From assembly GCF_004124275.1 (NCBI RefSeq), contig NZ_CP027218.1:5589001-5653000 (forward strand): a stretch of DNA of 64,000 nt. Reading direction: 5' to 3'. Shown one piece after another: positions 7,344 to 16,137 of this stretch; the stretch's first letter is position 1; each line of letters opens with the position of its first letter. The notes beneath the pieces are model-generated. The model did not search any database. It saw nothing but the letters and a program-made list of their open reading frames with translations, and was not told where the DNA came from. The stretch comes from Pseudomonas sp. DTU12.3. Its GTDB lineage: Bacteria > Pseudomonadota > Gammaproteobacteria > Pseudomonadales > Pseudomonadaceae. A program made the translations under genes and the position numbers.

Positions 7344-8681
7344 ATGATTCCTTCACAGACTTCCCGCATGGCCCCGGCCATGAGCACTGCCACGGGTGGC
7401 ATCGGCGACAAGATCCGCGGCGCCATGGCGGTCGGCAAAACCCGTTGGGGCATGCTGGCGCTGGTGTTTTTCGCCACTACCCTGAACTACATCGACCGCG
7501 CCGCCCTCGGCGTCATGCAGCCGATCCTCGCCAAGGAAATGAGCTGGACGGCGATGGATTACGCCAACATCAATTTCTGGTTTCAGGTTGGCTACGCGAT
7601 AGGTTTCGTCCTTCAAGGCCGCTTGATCGACCGGGTCGGCGTCAAACGCGTGTTCTTCTGCGCCGTGCTGCTCTGGAGCCTGGCCACCGGTGCTCACGGC
7701 CTGGCAACGTCAGCCGTTGGCTTCATGGTCTGCCGGTTCATTCTCGGTCTGACTGAGGCGGCGAACTACCCGGCCTGCGTGAAAACCACGCGCCTGTGGT
7801 TCCCCGCCGGCGAACGTGCGGTCGCCACCGGCATCTTCAACGCCGGCACCAACGTTGGCGCGATGTTCACGCCGATGCTGCTGCCACTGGTTCTCCACGT
7901 CTGGGGCTGGCAAGCGGCGTTTCTGTGCATGTCGGCGCTGGGCGGCATTTGGTTGCTGTTCTGGGGTTTGAAATACTTCAACCCGGAAGATCACCCGAGC
8001 GTTAAGCAATCCGAACTGGACTACATCCAGCAGGAAGTTGAACCGGAACAGGCTCGCGTGCCGTTCTCGAGGATCCTGCGCATGCGTGGCACCTGGGCGT
8101 TCGCCATCGCCTATGCGCTGACCGCGCCGGTATTCTGGTTCTACCTGTACTGGCTGCCACCGTTCCTCAATCAGCAATACAACTTGGGCATCAACGTCAC
8201 CCAGATGGGTATTCCGCTGATCATCATCTACGTGACGGCTGACTTCGGCAGCGTCGGTGGCGGGATTCTGTCTTCGTTCCTGATCGGTCGCGGGATGAAT
8301 TCGATCAAGGCGCGGCTGCTGTCGATGTTCCTGTTTGCCTGCTGCATCATCGGCGTGATCATGGCGGCTGGCTCGGCCAATTTGTGGGTGGCGGTGGCGG
8401 CGATTTCCCTGGCCATTGGTGCGCATCAGGCCTGGACGGCAAACATCTGGAGCCTGGTGATGGACTACACGCCCAAGCACATGATGAGCACGGTGTTCGG
8501 TTTCGGCGGCATGTGCGCAGCGATCGGCGGGATGTTCATGACCCAGATCGTCGGCCACATCCTTACCGTTACCAATAACAACTACACCGTGTTGTTCACC
8601 CTGATCCCGGCGATGTACTTCATTGCGCTGACGTGGATGTACTTCATGGCCCCGCGCAAGATCCCGACCATCACCGAATAA
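7344..8681 (+). CDS. MFS transporter (anion:cation symporter type), probable quinate/shikimate carrier
   Basis: Inner-membrane major facilitator carrier of 445 residues with about 12 hydrophobic helices. The segment TTLNYIDRAALGVMQPIL in helix 1 and the GRLIDRVGVKR loop between helices 2 and 3 are typical of the ACS/D-galactonate-type subfamily that moves organic acids. The ATG at 7344 has GGGTGGAA upstream. It is divergent from quiC over a shared control region, so uptake of quinate, shikimate or dehydroshikimate is the natural guess; substrate not shown by sequence. Confidence 0.85.
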   Translation: MIPSQTSRMAPAMSTATGGIGDKIRGAMAVGKTRWGMLALVFFATTLNYIDRAALGVMQPILAKEMSWTAMDYANINFWFQVGYAIGFVLQGRLIDRVGVKRVFFCAVLLWSLATGAHGLATSAVGFMVCRFILGLTEAANYPACVKTTRLWFPAGERAVATGIFNAGTNVGAMFTPMLLPLVLHVWGWQAAFLCMSALGGIWLLFWGLKYFNPEDHPSVKQSELDYIQQEVEPEQARVPFSRILRMRGTWAFAIAYALTAPVFWFYLYWLPPFLNQQYNLGINVTQMGIPLIIIYVTADFGSVGGGILSSFLIGRGMNSIKARLLSMFLFACCIIGVIMAAGSANLWVAVAAISLAIGAHQAWTANIWSLVMDYTPKHMMSTVFGFGGMCAAIGGMFMTQIVGHILTVTNNNYTVLFTLIPAMYFIALTWMYFMAPRKIPTITE

Positions 8682-8686
8682 ACTCA

Positions 8687-8773
8687 TGTAGGAGCTGCGG
8701 CACGCTGCGATCTTTTGATCTTGATGTTGAAGATCAAAAGATCGCAGCCTCGTTTCACTCGTCAGCTCCTACA
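8687..8773. repeat. REPIN, family A, diverged right arm
   Basis: The left arm is TGTAGGAGCTGCGGCACGCT and the right arm ends CAGCTCCTACA but carries CGTTTCACTCG where the usual core is, so the two arms no longer pair fully. It fills the gap between the convergent MFS and EamA genes. Confidence 0.75.
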
Positions 8774-8792
8774 CAGGGGTTTGAGTGCCCTC

Positions 8793-9671
8793 TCAGCGGC
8801 GGCTTTGCTGCCACGCTGCTGCCAATCCGCTGCAACAGATCACTGCAATACCGATGATCGTCAACAGACTCGGCGTGTGATTGAACAGCAACCAGCCCAA
8901 CAACCCCGCAAACACGATCTGGCAATAACCGAACGGCGCCAGCAGCGCCGGCGCGGCATGGCGAAACGCCTGGGTCAGAAACAAATGCGCGGTCATCCCG
9001 CAACTGCCCAGCGCCAGCATCAACCCGGCATGGGTCAACGTCGGCACCTGCCAGAAGAACGGCACCAGCGCACTCATCACCAACGTGTTGCAAAGCCCGG
9101 CGAAAAAGTTACTGGTGGTCGGGCTGTCGATCTCGGCAAGCTTGCGCGTGAGCAACTGATAGAAGCAGAAAAACAGCGCCGAGCAGAATGGCAACAACAC
9201 CGCCGGGGTGAACAACTCACCGCCCGGATGAACGATGATCAACACACCGATGAAGCCGCAGATCACCGCGACCCATTGACCTCGGGTGACTCTTTCCTTA
9301 AGCAACGGCACCGACAATGCGGTGACCAATACCGGCGCAAGAAAGTTGACCGCCGTGGCTTCTGCCAGCGGGATGTACAACAACGCCGTGGTGAAAAACA
9401 GGCTGGTGCCAAGCAGGCACAGTGCTCGGGTCAACTGCCATAAAGGCTTCTTGGTGCGTAGGACGCGCAACCCCGACTGCGGCAGAAAAATTCCCGCCAT
9501 CAATAACGTATGCACCAGATAACGCGCCCAGACGACCATTACGATCGGGTAGAAACCGGAGAGGTATTTCGACAGTGCGTCGTGACTGGAGAACAGGAAG
9601 GTTGCCACGACAATCAGCAAGATCCCTTTGAAGGGCTGGTTGACACCGGAGAGCTGGGTGCTGACGGTCAT
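8793..9671 (-). CDS. EamA/DMT-family transporter
   Basis: A 292-residue inner-membrane protein with about ten short hydrophobic helices arranged as two EamA repeats (FLFSSHDALSKYLSGFYPI in the first; LEVEL of hydrophobicity continues to the C-terminus). The ATG at 9671 has AAGGAAA at good spacing; an ATG at 9692 lacks a binding site. It is the last gene of a minus-strand unit beginning with the chimeric remnant at 10294. The cargo is unknown; it may have exported or imported the substrate of the lost enzymes. Confidence 0.82.
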   Translation of the reverse strand: MTVSTQLSGVNQPFKGILLIVVATFLFSSHDALSKYLSGFYPIVMVVWARYLVHTLLMAGIFLPQSGLRVLRTKKPLWQLTRALCLLGTSLFFTTALLYIPLAEATAVNFLAPVLVTALSVPLLKERVTRGQWVAVICGFIGVLIIVHPGGELFTPAVLLPFCSALFFCFYQLLTRKLAEIDSPTTSNFFAGLCNTLVMSALVPFFWQVPTLTHAGLMLALGSCGMTAHLFLTQAFRHAAPALLAPFGYCQIVFAGLLGWLLFNHTPSLLTIIGIAVICCSGLAAAWQQSRR

Positions 9672-9706
9672 TGGGTTTCCTTGTGTTGCCATTAAAGATC
9701 AAAAGC

Positions 9707-9772
9707 TTCGCGGGCAAGCCTCGTTTCACATGGACGATGCAATTCCTGTGGGAGCGTGGCTTGCCCGCGAAA
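9707..9772. repeat. REP pair, variant of family B
   Basis: TTCGCGGGCAAGCC (from 9707) and GGCTTGCCCGCGAA (to about 9772) face each other with remnants of the CACA...TGTGGGAG tails between them, so this pair is arranged inside-out compared with the family B REPINs. Confidence 0.65.
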
Positions 9773-9787
9773 GGTGCGCAGCACCAC

Positions 9788-10294
9788 TTACAGCCGCGCC
9801 AACAATTCCCGAGTTCGATCAATCGCCATCTGCGCCCGCTGCAATCCGCTCACGCCCTGCTCCAGCAGTTTCACCGTAGGATTTTCCAGGCTCAGTGGAA
9901 TATTAGTCGGCAGCGCTTGCAGCAACCCGAGCAAATCGCAATCGCCCTCGCCGGCAAACCGCCACTCGTTGCGCGCCTGACGCAAGATCTCGGCCATGTC
10001 TGACGGTCTCGGCCCCGCCACATCACATAACTGCGCATAACGCAGGCGCGTCGCTGGCACCTCTGCCAGATCCTGCAAGCGTGACGCCGAACGATCAAAG
10101 TGGAACGCGTCGACCCGCACCGCGGCATTTTCCCGATCCGCGCTCTCGACAATACGCAGCGCTTGTTCGAGGTTGCGGGCATCGGTCCACGGCATGAAGC
10201 ACAACGTCGCTTCAGTGAGGGTTTGCAGATGCCGATAATGTTGCTGGCCCATATTGCCGGCGCCGATCAGGGCGATTCGAAGGGGCGAATTCAA
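9788..10294 (-). pseudogene. in-frame deletion chimera: Gfo/Idh/MocA N-terminus joined to sugar-isomerase TIM-barrel C-terminus
   Basis: An open frame of 168 codons from a TTG at 10294, which has AGAGGA upstream. The first about 33 residues (PLRIALIGAGNMGQQHYRHL) are the Rossmann start of a Gfo/Idh/MocA oxidoreductase, normally over 300 residues. From about residue 34 (MPWTDARNLEQALRIVE) it reads as the C-terminal half of an AP-endonuclease-2-type isomerase/epimerase (RLRYAQLCDVAG, GEGDCDLLGLLQALP). A single deletion spanning two adjacent genes explains this. Neither active site is complete, so a catalytic product is unlikely. It lies in the same direction as the EamA gene. Confidence 0.75.
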
Positions 10295-10410
10295 GGCGCG
10301 ATCCTCTTGTGATTGTTGTTGGAATATCACTCCATCAACAATTTAGAACCGAGTTCCAGAATCAAAAACCCAGCAATCGCGAAACCGTGCGAACACCGCA
10401 CAACTTCATC

Positions 10411-10503
10411 CCCCTGTAGGAGCTGCCGAAGGCTGCGATCTTTTGATCTTGTCTTTAAAAAACAAGATCAAAAGATCGCAGCCTTCGGCAGCTCCTACAG
10501 GGG
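10411..10503. repeat. REPIN, family A
   Basis: Near-perfect inverted pair bounded by CCCCTGTAGGAG (10411) and CTCCTACAGGGG (to 10503), with GCTGCGATCTTTTGATCTTG and its complement as inner arms. Located between the chimeric remnant and the IclR gene. Confidence 0.88.
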
Positions 10504-10514
10504 ATTTCGGCGGA

Positions 10515-11291
10515 TTAGATGAACAGTTCGGAGGCCAGGCTGGCTGCGGATAATTCTTCGCTGAATGTCAGCAACAACGGCGCCAGCTCATGCAGACGTG
10601 CGCCAGGCATGCGCGCACTGGGGCCGGCGATACTGAGCACGCCAATCACTCGGCCATTCCCGGGATGCCTGACCACCGCCGCAATCGCCGAAGTGCCGAC
10701 CGCCGAGCTCTCCTCGACACAGGCGTAACCCTGTTCGCGGGCGAGACGCAGACGTTCGAGCAATTCGATATTGGAACGCGGCGCATTCGGCCCGACGCCT
10801 ACCGGGACTTCTGCCGCCTGACGCTCGACCATCGACAGCGCCTCGGCGTCGCTCATGCACGCCAGCCAAGCATGCCCGGATGCGGTATAGAACAGCGGCG
10901 CGTCGCGGCCCATGTCCGGGTCATAACGCAGACCGGTGCGCGCGCCCTGCGCCTTGGCAATCCATGTCTGGCGCTCGCCGTCGATTACGCCCAGGCGCAC
11001 CAGTTCGCCGGTTTCCTGCGCCAGTCGATCAAGCACTGGCTGGACGATGTCGGCGCCGCTGTTCGACAGATATTGAAAGCCCATCGCGACCAGTTTTGTC
11101 GACAGGTGATAGCGCAGGGTTTCCGGATTCTGCCGGACATAACCCAGGCGCATCAGTTCGGCGAGCAAGCGGTGCGTGGCACTTTTGGGGATATCCAGTT
11201 GCTCGGCCAGGGTCTGCATCGGCAGCCCGCGCGGATCACTGGTGAGGCTTTCCAGCACACTGAAAACCCGTTCAATTTGACTACCGGCCAT
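10515..11291 (-). CDS. IclR-family transcriptional regulator
   Basis: A 258-residue regulator: an N-terminal winged helix (QIERVFSVLESLTSDPRGLPMQTLAEQLDIPKSATHRLL, about 4-42) followed by the IclR effector domain (about 75-250) with GYACVEESSAVGTSAIAAVV and the VIGVLSIAGPSAR strand. It lies between two gene remnants, so its former targets on both sides, the minus-strand isomerase unit and the plus-strand flavoprotein, appear lost; the aldo/keto reductase and the EamA carrier remain. The effector is unknown. Confidence 0.88.
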   Translation of the reverse strand: MAGSQIERVFSVLESLTSDPRGLPMQTLAEQLDIPKSATHRLLAELMRLGYVRQNPETLRYHLSTKLVAMGFQYLSNSGADIVQPVLDRLAQETGELVRLGVIDGERQTWIAKAQGARTGLRYDPDMGRDAPLFYTASGHAWLACMSDAEALSMVERQAAEVPVGVGPNAPRSNIELLERLRLAREQGYACVEESSAVGTSAIAAVVRHPGNGRVIGVLSIAGPSARMPGARLHELAPLLLTFSEELSAASLASELFI

Positions 11292-11480
11292 GGGGAGATC
11301 CGAATGAAATTTCAGCGATTCTAGAAGACATCAGCGGCAAAGCGAAATCTGGAACCGCCTGTGCGATAAACGCCCGCTTTGTTGGAACAAGGCTTGTCGA
11401 GCAGTGCCGAGGCTGGGTATTTTCTGGAATCAAATTCCGAAAACATCCCATCGCTAAAGCGTTGTAGATGTCTGCCGAAC

Positions 11481-11699
11481 TTCAAGGTCACCCCCCACGC
11501 GCAAGTGCTCGACGCCAACGAGCAAGCCATCGCCAGCCTCTACGCAGCGGGTGGCGACATGGCCAGCGTCATGGGTGGCCATTACCCGGCGGGCGGCATC
11601 AACCTCGGCCCGGCACTGACATTTGGTTATATCGCCGCCCGGCATATCGCCGGCATTACTGCTTTCGAACAGGAGATCGACCATGCAGCACATCGTTAA
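11481..11699 (+). pseudogene. C-terminal remnant of an FAD-dependent oxidoreductase (fumarate-reductase/ketosteroid-dehydrogenase type)
   Basis: The frame from 11481 reads FKVTPHAQVLDANEQAIASL, then LYAAGGDMASVMGGHYPAGG and INLGPALTFGYIAARHIAG, the hallmark C-terminal FAD-contact region of the flavoprotein family of about 550 residues. The about 480 upstream residues are missing; the sequence before 11481 shows no homologous coding. Its stop (11697-11699) lies inside the start of the aldo/keto reductase gene (ATG 11683), so the two were once translationally coupled. Confidence 0.72.
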
Positions 11700-12516
11700 C
11701 GCCCAGGGTTTGAACATGCCGAAACTCGGTCTCGGCACCTGGCCGATGTTCGGCGACGAATGCACCCGTGCCGTGGAGCAGGCGCTGGAACTGGGTTACC
11801 GACACATCGATACGGCAGCGGCCTACAACAATGAAGACGCGGTCGGACAAGCACTGGCGAATACGCCGACACCGCGCGAGCATATTCACCTGACTACCAA
11901 AGTCTGGTGGGATCAGTTGCAACCCGACGCGATGCGCCACTCCATGGAACGCAGCCTCAAGGCCTTGCGCAGCGACTACGTCGATCTGTTCATGATTCAC
12001 TGGCCAACCACCGATTGGGACCTGCCGCGCACACTCGACACCTTGGCCTCGTTCAAGGAACAAGGTCTGACGCGCAACATCGGCGTGGCGAATTTTCCTC
12101 TGCCGTTATTGCGCAAAGTCGTCGAGGAATACGGCATCGGTCTGTCGGCCATTCAGGTCGAGTACCACGTCCTGCTCGGACAAAACGCCCTGCTCGATTA
12201 CGCCCGGCAACACAATATGGCGCTGACGGCCTATACACCGCTGGCGCGTAACAAGGTTTCACACATCGCCGAGATTCAGCAAATTGCCGCCAAGCATGGC
12301 GTACTGCCGACCCAGGTCGCACTGAAATGGCTGCTTGATCAAAGCAATGTTGCTGCGATCCCCAAGGCGAGCAGCGCCAGCAACCAAAGCGCCAATCTGG
12401 CGGCACTTGAGGTCAATCTCGATGATCAAGACCGCGCGCTGATTGCCAGTCTGTCCAAGCGTGAGCGACAGGTCAGCCCGGACTTCGCGCCAGTGTGGGA
12501 TGCATTCGACCAGTGA
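11683..12516 (+). CDS. aldo/keto reductase (2,5-diketogluconate reductase-like)
   Basis: NADPH-dependent carbonyl reductase, TIM barrel, 277 residues, near DkgB length. Visible are LGLGTWPMFG, GYRHIDTAAAYNNE (catalytic Asp and Tyr), TTKVWW (catalytic Lys) and FMIHWP (active-site His), with the coenzyme loop near IPKASSASNQSANL. The ATG at 11683 has AGGAG upstream and overlaps the flavoprotein remnant by 17 bases. The substrate is unknown; in this setting it may have belonged to the IclR-controlled pathway. Confidence 0.9.
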   Translation: MQHIVNAQGLNMPKLGLGTWPMFGDECTRAVEQALELGYRHIDTAAAYNNEDAVGQALANTPTPREHIHLTTKVWWDQLQPDAMRHSMERSLKALRSDYVDLFMIHWPTTDWDLPRTLDTLASFKEQGLTRNIGVANFPLPLLRKVVEEYGIGLSAIQVEYHVLLGQNALLDYARQHNMALTAYTPLARNKVSHIAEIQQIAAKHGVLPTQVALKWLLDQSNVAAIPKASSASNQSANLAALEVNLDDQDRALIASLSKRERQVSPDFAPVWDAFDQ

Positions 12517-12657
12517 GTGGGAAAAGGCTGATGACTCACACCGAAACGGCAGATTCGAGAAGGGTCTTACGCGCCCTTACATTTATGCCCAGCAGATTCT
12601 GACGCGCGCGGTTATTCATAGGCGACTTACACCCCCAACCTATGAAGGAACGCCAAC

Positions 12658-13503
12658 ATGCTATGGAACAGAGCGAGACGCAGCGACAACGTCAATGACA
12701 CGCGAGAGGGCAAGGATGCCCGTAAACAAACAGGGAAAAAAATCGCTGCCGGCCTGGCAGCTGTCACCCTCACGGGCGCGGCACTCTACGCGTCATACGA
12801 CACCGGGCCAAAGCCGATCCTGATGGATGACGCGAGCCAATTCGCCTCGTCCGCCGACGCTGCGCAACTCGGCTTTATCGAGTCGATACTCGGTGACACC
12901 GAAGACACCTGGACGCTGCTGTTTGCCCAAACCGCACGCCATTACCCCTCCCCGACACTGACGCTGTTCAGTGATAGCGTGGTCTCCGCTTGCGGTGCCG
13001 CCGACAGTTCGATCGGCCCTTTCTATTGCCCGGCCAACCAACAAATCTATCTCGACCCGCAGTTCTTCGAGCTGATGGCCGAGCGCTTTTCCGCAGTCGG
13101 CGACTTCGCCCAGGCTTATATCATCGCGCACGAAGTCGGCCATCATGTGCAGGTTGAACTGGGCATGTCCGCGCCGTTTGAAACCGCCCTCTCGGCCCGA
13201 CAACCGGTGATTGGCGATTCGGGCCTCGAAGTGCGCAGCGAATTGCAGGCCGATTGCCTCGCCGGGGTCTGGGCGTACCATGCGCAACAGCGCCTGGCCT
13301 GGCTGGAACCGGGCGACATCGAAGAAGCCTTGAACGCCGCCACCGTGTTCGGTGACGACCATCTGCAGCGTGCACAAAACCGCGCGGTTCGGCCGGAGAC
13401 CTTCAGCCACGGCACCTCACAGCAACGCACACAATGGTTCACAGCCGGATTCGATAGCGGCCGGATTGATGCGTGCGATACCTTCAACGCTGCGCCGCTG
13501 TAA
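12658..13503 (+). CDS. neutral zinc metallopeptidase, YpfJ family, copy 1
   Basis: A 281-residue membrane-anchored protein: a charged N-terminus (MLWNRARRSDNVND), one hydrophobic segment (about 26-45, AAGLAAVTLTGAALYAS) and a YpfJ domain with the zinc motif HEVGHH (HExxH) near residue 161 and ELQADCLAGVWAY further on. AAGGAA precedes the ATG at 12658. It is a tandem paralog of the gene at 13624 but lacks that copy's glycine-rich linker and is more diverged. The biological substrate of the family is unknown. Confidence 0.88.
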   Translation: MLWNRARRSDNVNDTREGKDARKQTGKKIAAGLAAVTLTGAALYASYDTGPKPILMDDASQFASSADAAQLGFIESILGDTEDTWTLLFAQTARHYPSPTLTLFSDSVVSACGAADSSIGPFYCPANQQIYLDPQFFELMAERFSAVGDFAQAYIIAHEVGHHVQVELGMSAPFETALSARQPVIGDSGLEVRSELQADCLAGVWAYHAQQRLAWLEPGDIEEALNAATVFGDDHLQRAQNRAVRPETFSHGTSQQRTQWFTAGFDSGRIDACDTFNAAPL

Positions 13504-13623
13504 GCTGTCGAACAGGCAATGTTGCTCAGAACCGTCGTCAATAACGATGGTCTGACGACCGGACTGGCGCCACTCCCACGCACCAGCAACACTCATCACC
13601 AGATTCATTCAGAGGATTCCCAC

Positions 13624-14511
13624 ATGCTATGGAAAAAAGGCCGACGCAGTGACAACGTCGTCGATGCCCGTGGTGATGATGCCGGCGGTGGCGGCGGCAT
13701 GCGCTTCGGTGGTGGCAAAGGCCTGAGCCTGGGGGCCATCCTGCTGATCGTCGGTATCGGCTGGATCACCGGGCAGGACCCGTTGCAGATCCTCGGCCAG
13801 CTCACCGGGCAAACGTCTCAACAAGCGGCACCGACTTCGCAAACCCGTCAGGCGCCACCGGCCAACGATGAACAGGCGGAATTCGTCCGTTCGATCCTCG
13901 GCGATACCGAAGACACCTGGGGCGCGATTTTCCAGCAGGCCGGTCGCCAATATAAGGATCCGACCCTCGTGCTGTTCAGCAACCGGGTCAATTCCGCCTG
14001 CGGATTGGCGACGTCTGCCACCGGCCCGTTCTACTGCCCGGCCGACCAGAAGGTCTATCTGGACATGGCGTTCTTCCAGGAAATGTCGCAACGCTTCAAG
14101 GCCGCCGGTGATTTCGCCCAGGCCTACGTGATCGCTCACGAAGTCGGACACCATGTGCAGACGCTGCTCGGCGTCTCGGCGAAAATTCAGACAGCTCGCC
14201 AGCAAGGCCGGCAGATGGAAGGCGCCGGCGGTTTGCTCGTGCGTCAGGAACTGCAAGCCGACTGCCTCGCCGGTGTCTGGGCGTATAACGCGCAGAAGCG
14301 TTTGAACTGGCTGGAACCAGGCGACATCGAAGAAGCCTTGAACGCGGCCAACGCCATCGGTGATGATCGCCTGCAACAACAGGGTCAGGGGCGTGTGGTG
14401 CCGGACTCGTTTACCCACGGTACGTCGGCGCAAAGGGTGCGCTGGTTCAAAACCGGATTCGCGCAGGGCCAGGTCGGCCAGTGCGACACCTTTGCGGCGA
14501 AAAACCTGTAA
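13624..14511 (+). CDS. neutral zinc metallopeptidase, YpfJ family, copy 2
   Basis: A 295-residue protein with N-terminal MLWKKGRRSDNVVDARGDDA, a glycine-rich stretch, one transmembrane helix (about 38-55, LSLGAILLIVGIGWITG), a Gln/Thr/Pro-rich linker, then the peptidase domain with HEVGHH and RQELQADCLAGVWAYNA. This copy matches the usual family architecture better than copy 1. AGAGGA lies before the ATG at 13624. Its stop TAA is followed directly by the ATG of the alpha/beta hydrolase (no gap), which suggests coupled expression. Confidence 0.9.
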   Translation: MLWKKGRRSDNVVDARGDDAGGGGGMRFGGGKGLSLGAILLIVGIGWITGQDPLQILGQLTGQTSQQAAPTSQTRQAPPANDEQAEFVRSILGDTEDTWGAIFQQAGRQYKDPTLVLFSNRVNSACGLATSATGPFYCPADQKVYLDMAFFQEMSQRFKAAGDFAQAYVIAHEVGHHVQTLLGVSAKIQTARQQGRQMEGAGGLLVRQELQADCLAGVWAYNAQKRLNWLEPGDIEEALNAANAIGDDRLQQQGQGRVVPDSFTHGTSAQRVRWFKTGFAQGQVGQCDTFAAKNL

Positions 14512-15462
14512 ATGCATAAATGGCTTCTGGCTTTACTGATCGTTGGCAGCACCGCACAGGCTGCCGGTGTCGACGCAATCAGTCCCGGGCGTTTGCAATT
14601 CAAGGCCGGGGAGATGGCGGTGGGCATTGGTCCTGCGCCGGAGAAAATCGAGCGGGTGCTGATCGTCATTCATGGCCGTTTGCGCAACTCGGAAACCTAT
14701 CGCAAAAGCGCCGAGAGCGCGGCTGAACTGGCCGGGCAAAGTGCGCACACGCTGGTGATCGCGCCGCAATTTCTCAATGAAAGCGATGTCGCTCTGTACT
14801 CGCTACCGGCGACATTGCTGCGCTGGCAAGGCAACGCATGGATGGGCGGTGGATTATCCACAGGGCCGAATCCGTTGAGTTCCTATGCGGCACTGGACGA
14901 AATCGTTGCGCGGATCAGCGATCGCAAACAGTTTCCGGACGTGAAGCAGATCGTGATTTTCGGGCATTCCGGTGGCGGCCAAGTGGTCCAGCGCTACGCC
15001 CTGCTCGCCAAGGACCAGCCGGCGCTGAAGGCCAACGGCATTCGTTTGCGCTACGTGGTGGCCAATCCGTCTTCCTACGCGTACTTCAATGAACAGCGAC
15101 CGGTGGCGTTCGATCACGCCAAATGTGCAGATTTCAATCGCTGGAAGTACGGTCTGTCAGACATGCCGGTGTATGCCGGCGGGCAAACGCCGTTGCAGCT
15201 TGAGAGCAGCTACGTCAAACGCGAGGTGATTTATCTGCTTGGGCAGCAGGATATTGATCCCAATCATCCGGCGCTGGACAAGCGTTGTGAAGCCGAAACG
15301 CAGGGCGCGTATCGCCTGGAGCGTGGGAAATTTTACTTCGGCTATTTACTGCGCCGACATCCGGAAGGGGTCAATCAGCGGTTGGTTGAAGTGCCGGGGG
15401 TTGGGCATAACGGCGATGGCATGCTGACCTCGCCGGAGGGGCAGAAGGCGTTGTTTGAATAG
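14512..15462 (+). CDS. secreted alpha/beta-fold hydrolase
   Basis: A 316-residue protein with a signal peptide (cleavage likely after MHKWLLALLIVGSTAQA) and an alpha/beta-hydrolase core: the HGR oxyanion region near residue 52 (VLIVIHGRLRNSE) and the nucleophile elbow GHSGGG near residue 155. A late His in GVGHNGDG can complete the triad. It starts on the base after the copy 2 peptidase stop. Substrate unknown; lipase, esterase or peptidase action is possible. Confidence 0.82.
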   Translation: MHKWLLALLIVGSTAQAAGVDAISPGRLQFKAGEMAVGIGPAPEKIERVLIVIHGRLRNSETYRKSAESAAELAGQSAHTLVIAPQFLNESDVALYSLPATLLRWQGNAWMGGGLSTGPNPLSSYAALDEIVARISDRKQFPDVKQIVIFGHSGGGQVVQRYALLAKDQPALKANGIRLRYVVANPSSYAYFNEQRPVAFDHAKCADFNRWKYGLSDMPVYAGGQTPLQLESSYVKREVIYLLGQQDIDPNHPALDKRCEAETQGAYRLERGKFYFGYLLRRHPEGVNQRLVEVPGVGHNGDGMLTSPEGQKALFE

Positions 15463-15470
15463 TTAGAAGC

Positions 15471-15539
15471 AAAAGATCGCAGCCTGCGGCAGCTCCTACA
15501 TTTGTCCCGTGTAGGAGCTGCCGCAGGCTGCGATCTTTT
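15471..15539. repeat. REPIN, family A, short spacer
   Basis: AAAAGATCGCAGCCTGCGGC (15471) faces its complement ending CGATCTTTT at 15539, with only about 10 bases between the TACA/TGTA tips. It separates the convergent hydrolase and HAD genes. Confidence 0.88.
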
Positions 15540-15543
15540 GATC

Positions 15544-16137
15544 TTAATCCAGCAACAGCCGCCGCAACTCGACACAATCCTTCGCATGCCAATCGGTCAA
15601 CTCAGGCCACGGGTTATCCGGCAGATTTACCAACACCGTCCGCGCCCCCGCCGCTCGCCCGCAATCCAGATCAAAGCGGTAATCACCGACCATCACCATC
15701 TCGCTGGCCGGCACATCCCACGCATCTGCCAACTTCAGCAAACCACCCGGATGCGGTTTCGGCGGTGCTTCATCTCGGCCCAACACATCGTCCACCGCAA
15801 AGCAGTCGGCCAGGCCAATCGCTTGCAGCGTCACATGCGCCAATTCCCGCGCATTGCGGGTGAGGATGCCGAGGCGATAACCGCGCGCATGCAGGTCACG
15901 CACCAATTCCACCGCACCGATCGCCGGGGTCGAACCCAGCGCCAGATCGCGCTCATGTTCCAGCAGCCACGCATGCTTGGCCGCCGCCTCAGCGGCCGGC
16001 AGCGCGGCCAGGTGAGTGAGGATGTCGTCCTCCGACGGAATCGCCAGCGCCACGCGAATCGCCGCAAAATCGTGCACGGCGACGGTCAGCGTACCGTCCA
16101 TGTCGAACACCCAATGGCGAACGTCGCTCAGGCTCAT
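15544..16137 (-). CDS. HAD-superfamily hydrolase (phosphatase)
   Basis: A 197-residue HAD phosphatase with motif I FDMDGTLTVAVHDF (nucleophile Asp), motif II ILTRNA, and motif III/IV PPKPHPGGLLK and MVGDYRFDLDCGRAAG. The start ATG at 16137 overlaps the tesB stop as ATGA (16134-16137), so it is translated with tesB. Substrate not predictable; a phosphoglycolate-phosphatase-like role is possible. Confidence 0.87.
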   Translation of the reverse strand: MSLSDVRHWVFDMDGTLTVAVHDFAAIRVALAIPSEDDILTHLAALPAAEAAAKHAWLLEHERDLALGSTPAIGAVELVRDLHARGYRLGILTRNARELAHVTLQAIGLADCFAVDDVLGRDEAPPKPHPGGLLKLADAWDVPASEMVMVGDYRFDLDCGRAAGARTVLVNLPDNPWPELTDWHAKDCVELRRLLLD

